Positions 17,901 to 25,800 of a stretch of DNA of 31,611 bases are shown here, piece by piece. The notes below the pieces were generated by a model, which was given only the letters and a program-made list of their open reading frames with translations, was not told the DNA's origin and did not search any database. The position numbers were made by a program, and so were the translations under genes. Source of the DNA: Gracilaria caudata (taxonomy: Eukaryota > Rhodophyta > Florideophyceae > Gracilariales > Gracilariaceae); assembly GCA_030374735.1 (NCBI GenBank), contig JASCIV010000214.1, forward strand, positions 1 through 31,611. Direction: 5' to 3'. Each line of letters opens with the position of its first letter. The first letter of the stretch is position 1.

Positions 17901-18303
17901 CGTAATCGCGAGGTTACGGAATCGGGTCAGCTCTAAAGACAGGGAGATTGAGGACTTAAGGCTGCAGTTGCGGGTTGGGAGTGAAGTTCTACGAGACAGA
18001 AATCTTGATGCGATGTACACGGATGCGAAAGAATTTTTGAAGCTCAGGACTTTGAGCAATTCTCTTGAACGGGATAATGCTGAACTACAGAAAAAAGTGG
18101 ATAACATGGAACAAGAGAAAGTGGAACTGATACAAGAGACGTACAAACTACGGAAACGAATCAAATTGCATGATGGAGAACGAATCGAAAGTGCCATCAA
18201 ACGAAAAGTGATTGAGCGAGAGCACTTTCACGAAGAATGTAGACAGAAAAGAGTGTTACGGGAGCTTGATGTAAACAGCGGCGTTGTAAATGATTCGGCT
18301 TAA
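14902..18303 (+). CDS. Kinesin-7 family motor with long coiled-coil tail
   Basis: The protein has 1133 residues from ATG 14902. After a short Pro/Ser leader, the motor domain spans about 18-368: VAVRVRPLNAREK, P-loop GQTAAGKT (104-111), switch I NDRSSRSH (213-220), switch II DLAGSER (260-266), HINKSLLTLG and YRDSKLTRLL. The P-loop has Ala-Ala where most kinesins have Ser-Ser, Gly-Ser or Gly-Thr; the nucleotide-binding Gly-Lys-Thr is intact. From about 385 to 1110 it is nearly continuous coiled coil rich in Glu, Lys, Leu and Arg, with a Ser/Pro-containing gap around 400-480. The tail is short. This matches CENP-E/NACK-like kinesin-7: a dimeric plus-end-directed motor working on spindle or division microtubules, with the tail binding a partner. 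It forms a head-to-head pair with the kinesin on the minus strand and is the longer of the two. Confidence 0.92.
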   Translation: MTDDSAVPTPPPSASTDAVQVAVRVRPLNAREKAVHLNPTLPSWQLSPSSVTQCVNQKPVLANCFSFDHVFQPGVHNTTVFNAIARPVVASAIDGINGVIFAYGQTAAGKTYTMLGTAEDAGITPRSISHVFELIARCSQRQFLLRASYIEIYNEVIRDLLVPTNDNLRIHEDMINKRVFVDAREEVVTGAEDIMRIIAAGEEVRAVGETNMNDRSSRSHTIFTLKIESRETTSADVEEDALSIQNDGVAIRASTLSLVDLAGSERASFTKAQGMRLVEGGHINKSLLTLGTVINKLSSGESRNISHIPYRDSKLTRLLQPALGGNARTAIICAITPSALHMDETLSTLKFASRAKKVTNHAQTNEFLDDRAKLRRAEKKIASLQLELQKEKSMVGTVACQSQSLPPAPVDHSTRMHANEDKFEKLLAHLTRNGPVQPETSVLLRPHTDIEKPVSLRGALDLQMPQRDSSVSTTDEDGEREKRLAEMRLKLMQAEGERKRALLEIDFERRAMNDELGVLVSSSEQATRERLVAERECHEALNALARSQAASLVDEIVTNAMNTSSLTLEVKEANRKLSAMAAIKKQNNALKAEVLALQKELSEMRKREKRGVGPVMKEVRQERNKRIEAETKLKATRKQLQTFKTEKASMIRERNDMERKMKAITMENERHRGHSEKVQLRIEREVSEAKKELQTTLEDKEKELSTTRENLSAAVDRRNVLEKQFTVLMETNAKLSSDLGSRTNEKESAEEQVVELENIMKALEQRIQDMEEYSGGLTEQLGKVHLDLEEKKSELEEALRSRSETEKTELMAAKQAFAELEVRFLQREKAVCTLQDSVRESQGEKFSLQDKLNVLEKEIAEHVATTENLRSKLKHSEEARDAAQAGMASIRQNMRYEIEELQSCLERSEEAKRTRQYDLEDSRKLRKKIDELEIQMEDERSKSRGLGEENEELRRKAGGLLLETETRMRELSQMANALRSRDDKIFELEEEMSELSRGDGVIARLRNRVSSKDREIEDLRLQLRVGSEVLRDRNLDAMYTDAKEFLKLRTLSNSLERDNAELQKKVDNMEQEKVELIQETYKLRKRIKLHDGERIESAIKRKVIEREHFHEECRQKRVLRELDVNSGVVNDSA

Positions 18304-18887
18304 ACCTGCAACGAAACACTAACCATTCTAGCTCTTGTTTCTTCTTCTAAAGAAGCTCACACATAAACTAACAAATAATTTTCATAGTGTTTCTTCAAAA
18401 GTGAACTGTTGCGGGAACTTGTGGCTCGGGGCGGCGGTTTATAATCTCATTGAAAGTTAAAGAAGGATAGAACAACTTCAGCATCTCAAGCATCCCTACC
18501 CAACGGTAAGAGCCTACTACCTTTTGTAAGAAGCCCTTGGTATCTGTATCTTGGCTTGTATCTACAAGGGTAGTCGATACTACAGTATCTACCTTCGTAA
18601 TTGGTATCCTTGTAAAAAGCTATTTTTTAGAAAACAGTTCCCAAATCACGACATCCGGAGTTGGTGCGTTATTCGAAGTCTGGAACGCAAGGGAGCATTC
18701 CAACACCAATCGCAAGCGGCCGCTGCTCGGAGTTTCCTTTTGATCCATCACCAGCGTTCGAGTAAAGCGATTCAGACATTCTTCCTGGTCTCTAACGTGC
18801 TGTCCAGGTTCCAGATCGGTACCCCAGTCCCGAAAGCTTGTTCTTTACACCACATAACATCGAGACTTCGGGAGCACATCCAACATC
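18304..18887. other. Intergenic upstream of proteasome beta-3 gene
   Basis: There is no supported gene. GTATCT occurs four times within 51 bp (18540, 18546, 18558, 18585), with related GATAC nearby. Open frames through 18537-18919 begin at non-ATG codons and run across the real start of the next gene. The region presumably holds the kinesin 3' end and the proteasome gene promoter. Confidence 0.4.
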
Positions 18888-19654
18888 ATGGTAAGTTTGC
18901 TTCAGACGAGCGCGGATGATAGCAATCATATATGTATACAAGAGAGCTTTTTCTGACCGCCATCACTCGATAACCAGAGCATTCTTGAATACAATGGCGG
19001 TTGCGTGCTGGCCATGGCCGGAAAGGAATGCGTGGCAATCGCGAGCGACAAAAGACTGGGAGTTCAACTCGTACGTTGTGAAAGTGCATTTCATTCCCGC
19101 CTCTCAACACCTTGCTGACAGCCTTTTGCAAACAGACTACAGTCGCGATGGATGCGAATAGAATCTTTCCAATGCATGACAAGCTTTACCTTGGTCTCAC
19201 GGGCCTCATGACCGACATCACAACCCTTGATCAGCTTTTCCGTTTCAAGCTTGAGTTATATTCTATGCGCGAGAACCGGCTCATGAAACCGAAGACGTTC
19301 GCGAGTCTTGTATCTTCCACCTTGTATTCAAAGCGTTTCGCACCTTACTTCTCGGAGCCTGTGATAGCGGGATTGGATAGCGACAACAAACCGTACATTT
19401 GCAGTATGGATCTGCTTGGATGCGTTGCGGAAGAAACCGATTTCTGTGTGGCTGGAACATGTGCGGAAAGTCTGTTTGGTACATGCGAAACTTTTTACAA
19501 GAAGGATCTTGAGCCTGATGAGCTTTTTGAAACGGTGAGTCAGGCTCTTCTTGCAGCACTTGACCGTGATTGCATCTCTGGATGGGGTGCTGTTGTTCAT
19601 ATTATTACCAAGGATGGTGTTCTGACAAAGGAGCTCGACGGAAGAATGGATTAG
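18888..19654 (+). CDS. PSMB3: 20S proteasome subunit beta type-3 (three exons)
   Basis: CDS join 18888-18890, 18978-19070, 19136-19654, giving 204 residues, about the size of the human protein. Exon 1 contributes only the ATG. Exon 2 encodes SILEYNGGCVLAMAGKECVA through GVQL, and exon 3 starts TTVAMDANRIFPMHDKLYLG. The joined protein aligns without gaps to the family across both junctions. Other markers are RFAPYFSEPVIAGLD, CAESLFGTCE, ISGWGAVVHII and a C-terminal RMD. Beta-3 is a non-catalytic subunit of the 20S core beta ring, and this sequence lacks an active-site Thr1 after a propeptide, as expected. Introns are 87 and 65 bp with GTAAGT/GTACGT donors and CTGAC branch sites. The gene is convergent with the membrane-protein gene that follows. 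Confidence 0.95.
18891..18977 (+). other. Intron 1 of proteasome beta-3
   Basis: An 87-bp phase-0 intron directly after the start codon: donor GTAAGT, branch-like TTCTGACC, acceptor ACCAG. Removing it places the conserved SILEYNGG right after Met. Confidence 0.85.
19071..19135 (+). other. Intron 2 of proteasome beta-3
   Basis: A 65-bp phase-0 intron: donor GTACGT, branch-like TGCTGACA, acceptor AACAG. Splicing restores the exact family spacing between GVQ and IFPM. Confidence 0.88.
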
Positions 19655-19830
19655 TAGTCAAACGCAGTAAACTGACTCTGAAAATCCCATCTTCCTATGT
19701 CAAGCCTGCGATACCGTGAGAATATCAGTCGTGCGTTTCCGTGGGGTGAGTCATGCTCGTTAACAAGCGATCGCTTTATAAGACGCCCTTTATGTTACAC
19801 TAGTGTATTATAGATATCTATCAGAACACG

Positions 19831-20631
19831 TCAAATCGGTAGATTGGCATCGGAGTTCTTCCGCGCAAGAAGCCTTCGCTTCTGCAACCGATATGCAATG
19901 TGTGTGGAGATAGCACCACGCCTATACCCATATGCCACGCCCAGAAACAGTATCATGACACCCAGAGAGAATCGCATGATTGCACTGACGTGCATTCCAC
20001 TTCCCAACCCGTCAGCAACAAAATTCTTCACGGCTTCCTTGCCCTTATCGACCAAAGTTTCCTGTCTGATCTCACAGAATGTGCTCCATCGTTGTGCGGC
20101 ACCTGTAACCATCTCGCCGCCGCACATGGAAGCGCATGCCGGCCATGATGAATTGGACGTGATGGCGCTGATGGCCTGCATACAGGGTGAAGGGCACTTG
20201 CCAGTTGTAAACAAAGAGCGACATGTTGAGCCCTCAACGGCGTCAAGTAACTCATCTGCCAGTTGTTCGCATTCGCCTTCGCAGTTCACGACGGGCGGCC
20301 CTATGACTTCGGAAGAGTCCTTTGCGGCCTCACTGTTGCTTAGTATACTTGTTTCTTCTGAGGCGTTTCGTTGTGCTTGCACTTGCGCTTGTGCACGTGC
20401 CTCATCGAGAGCCGCTCGCCCTTCGCTGGTGCTGTTGGTGGTATTGGTGGGATTCAAAAGCTGCTGCGAGATGGATTCCACTGCGGACTCTACGGCATCT
20501 GTAACGGCGCCCTTCACAGAGAGTACGGGGTCTGCTTGGACATCTTCGCAGCTGGCCAGGTGAAGGTATGCAAAAACAAGCAAGAAAGCGAAAGCGCCGC
20601 TCGCTGGTATCCTCGAAAAGCTCCGGAACAT
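19831..20631 (-). CDS. Cys-rich type I membrane protein, function unknown
   Basis: 266 residues; I do not recognise a family. Residues 1-28 look like a cleavable signal peptide (basic start, FAFLLVFAYLHLASC core). The lumenal or extracellular part has an Ala/Gln/Ser-rich helical stretch, several N-glycosylation sequons (NTT, NST, NAS, NSS) and an eight-Cys patch in pairs: CEGEC, a single Cys in STCRS, KCPSPC, and WPACASMC, probably disulfide-bonded. A hydrophobic segment at about 214-236 (FSLGVMILFLGVAYGY) is a likely membrane anchor, followed by a 30-residue basic cytosolic tail. It lies between the convergent beta-3 gene and the tandem aminotransferase gene. Its stop is 176 bp from the beta-3 stop. 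Complete and uninterrupted, so probably a real secretory-pathway gene. Confidence 0.7.
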   Translation of the reverse strand: MFRSFSRIPASGAFAFLLVFAYLHLASCEDVQADPVLSVKGAVTDAVESAVESISQQLLNPTNTTNSTSEGRAALDEARAQAQVQAQRNASEETSILSNSEAAKDSSEVIGPPVVNCEGECEQLADELLDAVEGSTCRSLFTTGKCPSPCMQAISAITSNSSWPACASMCGGEMVTGAAQRWSTFCEIRQETLVDKGKEAVKNFVADGLGSGMHVSAIMRFSLGVMILFLGVAYGYRRGAISTHIAYRLQKRRLLARKNSDANLPI

Positions 20632-20832
20632 TATTGGTATAGGTTTCTAAACAAGTGATCCGTTGTGGGCGTTTTGGAGTGTGTCTCGTTTCGTCGCCGA
20701 GCCGCTTGTTGTTGCGGAAGACTTCATACTACGAAGTGCATACCTTGGTACGAAGTCGCGGGGAACTGGGAAGGCACAAGTTCGCGCGGTGTCAGAAACA
20801 CGCGGCACACAGCAACTGAAGCAAAAAAGGGT

Positions 20833-22035
20833 TTACACGTCGTCTACGTCTGTAATGAATTTCAGAATACGCCTTCCCGCCTCCCTCACCTGCTCACAGC
20901 CCCCTGTACAGCTGAACCTCACGAAGTCTCCGCCACGCACTCCATCGAAGTCGACGCCCGGCGTCGCCGCCACATGACATTCGACAAGCAGTCGATCGCA
21001 CAGCTCCGTTGACGATCTGACGCCCACCTTCTCACATACCTCACCGCAGCGCGCGTACAAGTAGAATGCGCCCTGTGGACTGAACGGTTCGAAGCCGGCC
21101 TGCAACAACGCGTCAGCAAGAATGGCTTGGTTATTCACGTAGCGCTTCACGTGCGACTGTAGCTCGCGTTCACATTGTTCTGAAAACGCCACCACTGCGG
21201 CGTGTTGCGAGAACGACGGAGCACAGAGAAACATGTTTTCGATCAATCTTTCGATTGACTGCATCAGCTTTGTGTCTCGCGTTGCCAACCATCCCACTCG
21301 GAAACCTGTCATGCACCAGAACTTGCTCATGGAACTGATCACCACCACTTGATTTTGCAATGACATGGCCGTCGCCGGTAGTTCTTCTCCAATGCCATGA
21401 TAGATTTCATCTACTACCAACCGGATGCTGCTATCGTCGCAGAAACGTGCTAGATTGCGCAGTTGAACTTCAGACAACACGCTTCCCGTTGGGTTTGATG
21501 GCGATGCAACCACAATGCCGTTCAAGGCGCGCTTCTCGTGCTCCGCACTCAACTGTGCCACAGTTGGCTGGAAATTAGTGCTCTCATCCACAAGGATCTC
21601 AACCACGTGCACTCCCATGGCGAGTAATGTATGCTTGTAGCACGGATAGCCTGGGACACTTACTGCAACGCGGTCGCCGATGTCGAAGCACGACAGAAAT
21701 GTCGCCACAAACGCTCCGGACGCACCAGTTGTGACTGCGATTGCTGTCGTTGGTACATGCACGGAGTACCACTCTTCGTAATGGGTTGCAATGGCTTTCT
21801 TCAGCTCTGGCGCTCCCAGCGCGGCGGTATACGAGGTACATCCGGATGATAGCGAATCAAGCACTGCTTTGGGTGGCGGAGTACGCGGTTGGCCGACCTC
21901 TAAGCGTAGCACTTTGTTCTCTTTCGAGGGAGACTCGCTCTGTAACTTCTGTTCGAGGTCGTTTGCGCGGCTGAGGATGCTCATCACCATGAAGTTTGAC
22001 ATGTGTGAAACGCGATTGGATGGCGTTAACGACAT
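20833..22035 (-). CDS. Class I/II PLP-dependent aminotransferase, bacterial-like
   Basis: 400 residues from ATG 22035. It is a fold-type I aminotransferase: RLEVGQPRTPPPKAV, TSYTAALGAPELKKAI (substrate-side region), VTTGASGAF (PLP phosphate region), SPSNPTG with N181, VVDEIYHG with D209 and Y212, PLP lysine K238 in SSMSKFW, GFRVGW with R246, and VRFSCTGG near the C-terminus carrying the substrate-carboxylate Arg. These residues are all intact, so it should be active. Substrate cannot be fixed; an aspartate/alanine or aromatic type is possible. No obvious targeting peptide, since the family-like FMVMSIL helix begins by residue 15. The sequence reads much like stand-alone bacterial, especially alphaproteobacterial-type, enzymes, and unlike the TAT domain elsewhere in this window. 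It is divergent from ELP1 across a 767-bp gap. Confidence 0.9.
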   Translation of the reverse strand: MSLTPSNRVSHMSNFMVMSILSRANDLEQKLQSESPSKENKVLRLEVGQPRTPPPKAVLDSLSSGCTSYTAALGAPELKKAIATHYEEWYSVHVPTTAIAVTTGASGAFVATFLSCFDIGDRVAVSVPGYPCYKHTLLAMGVHVVEILVDESTNFQPTVAQLSAEHEKRALNGIVVASPSNPTGSVLSEVQLRNLARFCDDSSIRLVVDEIYHGIGEELPATAMSLQNQVVVISSMSKFWCMTGFRVGWLATRDTKLMQSIERLIENMFLCAPSFSQHAAVVAFSEQCERELQSHVKRYVNNQAILADALLQAGFEPFSPQGAFYLYARCGEVCEKVGVRSSTELCDRLLVECHVAATPGVDFDGVRGGDFVRFSCTGGCEQVREAGRRILKFITDVDDV

Positions 22036-22542
22036 ATTGACCTTCCTTGAGTTTCGCTAGCCGCTCTAGATGAACCTTTCTGCAACTATGCTCGCGCTGG
22101 GTGTCGTTGGAGGCGAGCTGCGTAGGATGCATCGGCGGAGGTCAGCTTAAGAAGGCTTTGTGTCAAGATGGCATGATGCAGTCATGTCACCAACCCTACA
22201 CTTAGATGCCGATTCTGATCTTGGAATTGAAGTCGCTAGGCAAGACTTGAACGCTCTTGCGAGACAGTCTCGATACAACCACCCCTGCATTCGGTGCAAT
22301 TGCTTCGTCAGCCGGATGCTTTTTGCTCTTCGCCTATCCCCGCCACCCGATGTATTCTAATCATTTCATCCTTCAAAGTAAGTCGAAGCATGCTGAATGA
22401 TAATCTCAAGCTCCCGAACAGCCTTCGTACACTTCAAGTTCGTGCGAGGATGTTTGACTTAGTCTTGTTCACATTGGTATTCATGCTACAACACCCGAGT
22501 CCATTCGAGATCAATTAAAGTTATGTAGATGTAATTAACGGT

Positions 22543-22603
22543 GCACCGCCTCTATGACGGGCTGCTGCACAGCGCACAGTGCAGCCCGTCAAAGAGGCGG
22601 TGC
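22543..22603. repeat. Large GC-rich hairpin (23-bp stem)
   Basis: Arms 22543-22565 and 22581-22603 are complementary at 22 of 23 positions (one A-A mismatch), with a 15-nt loop. The left arm begins GCACCGCCTCT and the right arm ends AGAGGCGGTGC. It lies 200-260 bp upstream of the ELP1 start. Confidence 0.9.
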
Positions 22604-22608
22604 TGCTG

Positions 22609-22623
22609 GATCAATTTTTGATC
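22609..22623. repeat. GATCAA/TTGATC palindrome
   Basis: GATCAATTTTTGATC: 6-bp arms around a 3-nt loop, 5 bp after the large hairpin. Confidence 0.75.
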
Positions 22624-22802
22624 AATGATTTACGAAGGTGCACGCTCGATCCTGTTTTTCCAGCATTTCTGAGGTAGGGATTGTTGGCATCCAGCATCAA
22701 ACGTTAAGAACAAGACCGCTGTAGAAATCGACTAGCTTTGCGCTCTGGGTATTCGTCTGTTTGAGGAAGCTGACTCTCTGCTTCAAGGCCTATAGGGGAG
22801 AA

Positions 22803-25800
22803 ATGCAGGACTTGCATACTGTTCGCCTGCATGTCACTCCGCTCCCGCCGAATCCCACGCATGCCGTCTTTTATGACCAACTACACACTCTTCACCAGTT
22901 AGAGGATTGTCTACGTCTTCATTCTACAACCGAACAGCATGACATCTACACGTCGTCCTCTCCGGTGGGTTTGGTGATACACAACGGCACCCCTCTTCTA
23001 GCGACGCGCGCAGGAGAGCTGATTTCCGTTGAGGAAGGCCAAGTGAACACTGTGGGAGATGTCACGCACGAGTCTCCGGAAAGGTCTGGCATTCTGGCCA
23101 TTGGTGCCAGCAGCGACGGGTGTCTTCTTACTCTTGTATCCCCTGTTTCCATTACCGTTCTCGACTCTGAGTTCGAAAAGCTTTCAGAGATATCTTTAGA
23201 AGGGACTGCGACGGAAGCCAGCATCGCGTGGCGTTCTGACGGCGAGTTCTTCGTCGTTTTGTATAAATCTGATCGGACTCATGGAATCGTGGTGGATCGA
23301 AATTGTGAGCTTATCAAACCGCTTGACATAGGGGATCTGGATCTTCACTGTTCCGTCGCTTGGGAATCTCGTGTGGGTGGCATGATATGTGTACCGGACC
23401 ACCAAGCAAATCTAATTTTCTTCGAGAGGAATGGGTTGCGTCATATTCGTTCTGATTTTGAAGCTGGTGATACCAAATTTGCTCGCTGGAATCAAAGTGC
23501 CCGCATTCTGGCCGTTGCCGATCCAACAGGTGTAACGCTATGGACTCGGATGAACTATTACTGGTACAAGAAGAAGAGACTTTCGATAACGAGAGATATT
23601 GTGGACATTCTTTGGGATGAAGACGATATCTCTTGTGCCCATATTATCACCTCCGACTCAGTAATTGATGTACATGTGAGTATGCGAACTAGCACGGTAG
23701 TCAAAGCGAATGACGATACATGTGTCACCGTAATTGACGGACCGAAGCTAATGTTGACAAACATATCGCGAGGCGTAGTACCCCCTCCCATGAGTCATGG
23801 TATTGTTGAGTTCGATACTTCCATTGATACTGTCTTTGAGGCCAATGGAATGATAGGAGTTCTTCGATGTGACGGTGTTGTAGAAACCTTGCAGTTTTCG
23901 GAATCACTCCGAAGTCCCTGTGTCCCTTCGGCTCCTTGCATCACAAAGGTGTCCAGAAGGAAATGGATTCTTCCTAAAGTGGAGGACGAATGGCTTGGTG
24001 TACTTCCCTACCGATTTCCTGTTATGGTTGGCCCGGATATGATGGCCCTCGTGAAGGCGCTCCCTGTTGTGGGAGAAAAGTCATCTGACACTGTTCTTGT
24101 ACTCCGCCTTGAAGAGGGAGAAGCGTCCCTGCTCGTGTCTTATCCATGCAGTGCTTGTGTAAAGACATTGTCCGGATCGTCTGCGACCTCTTTGATTTTA
24201 ACATTAGGAACAAACTCTGTGGTTGTCCTCGACGTCGACATTGAAAGAAGACTTTGCAGGGAACAATTCCACCGACAACGCTCTCTTAGAAGCGATGCAA
24301 CTACAGTCGTTAACGTGGAAATATCACCACAAAGACACCTTGCCATTGCTCATGGTAAAGAGGGTGAACTAGAAGTGATGGATTTCGATGCGAACAAGAT
24401 TCTGTCTCTCTCAAACGAATGCACTTCTTTCACGGTTCACGAAAGTTTTCTTGTGTACACGACACGATCTCATCTGTTGTATTGCATCTGGATGGGTGCT
24501 TCTGCTTTGGATACCAACAGCGAAGAGAGCAGAAAAATCCCTTCGATTGTTAATGAGCTTAACAACGTTTCGAACTCAGACGATACTGCATGGACACGCG
24601 GTCACTTAGCCGTGGGACTTGGTGCTACCAGACCAATAGATCGTGGCTCATTAATTGTTGCTGGTATCCCTGGAGACGTCAGCATTGTCCTACAGGTACC
24701 GCGCGGGAACATTGAGACTATTGCTCCGCGTCCGCTTGTGTTTCAAGCTGTGTATCGATACGCGAAACTTGGCCAATTTGCAAAAGCGTTCAGTCTATGC
24801 CGAAGGCAGAGAGTGGACATGAATCACCTTGTCGATGCAGATTATGATAACTTTCTAAAGAGTACATCCGTTTTTGTCAACCAAATTGGGAAGGCGGGGC
24901 ACCTTAGCGTTTTCTTAAGCTTTCTGAAAGGTGACCAGCAGAGAGTTAACACAATTTGTGATTCGATTATTTCTGCAATGAAGAATGATAAGAACTCGAA
25001 GCGTTTTACGACAGCGATACTAACAGGTCTCGTCAAACGCGAACCGTCTGACCTTGATGGTGCCCTTAAGTTGGTTCGCAACGCGAAAACTCGTAGTAAC
25101 GAAGAAGGCCTGGCTGCTGTGGATTATCTTTTTGTGCTATTGAAGAACGAAGAGACGGTATACTGTCATGCTCTTGGAATGTACGACTTGAAACTGGCTT
25201 CCTTTGTTGCAGAATCCAGCCAAATGGATCCAGCCGAATTCTCCAACGAGCTACGGGTGTTGAATGATATGAATGAGAACTATAGAAAGTACAACATCGA
25301 TATGAAGCTAGAAAGATATGATTCTGCATTGGGTCACTTGTTTGCATGTGGAAAAGAGAAATTCAGGCAATGCGTTTCACTGACTCATGAACACCACCTT
25401 TATAAAACTGCGCTGCATCTGTTTCGTGGTGAAGAAGACATAATTCCAGAGTTGTTGAATGGGTATGGGGGCTATCTTCAACAGATGGGAAATTATGACG
25501 ATGCTGCGGCGGTATTCATTCAGAACGGAGATCTTCAACAAGCAAGTGCCTGTTATCAGAAAGGAGGAAGATGGCAGCTCGCAGTCAACGCGATTTCGCG
25601 CTTGACTCTCTCCGATGAACAGCGACGTTCATTGTATGATACAATTTCGACGGATCTAGCTGAAGGTGGCAATATGATTGACGCCGCAAGAATAAAGGCA
25701 ACTCTGACGCAAGACATTGACGGTGCTGTGGAGCTTCTTGTCTCTGCTGAAGAATGGGAAGCAGCATTTGAGCTTTTGACTCTTTGGAGACCCAGTGTTG

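Larger units (their letters stand above)
22036..22802. promoter_or_regulatory. Divergent intergenic region between aminotransferase and ELP1
   Basis: It must hold both promoters. Short open frames at 22160-22518 lack recognisable features. The outstanding structure is the large hairpin at 22543-22603 followed by a small palindrome at 22609-22623. Nothing else stands out. Confidence 0.5.

Noticed and set aside
18551..18919. 122-codon open frame upstream of proteasome beta-3
   Set aside because: It lacks an ATG start and overlaps the true first exon and intron 1 of the beta-3 gene.
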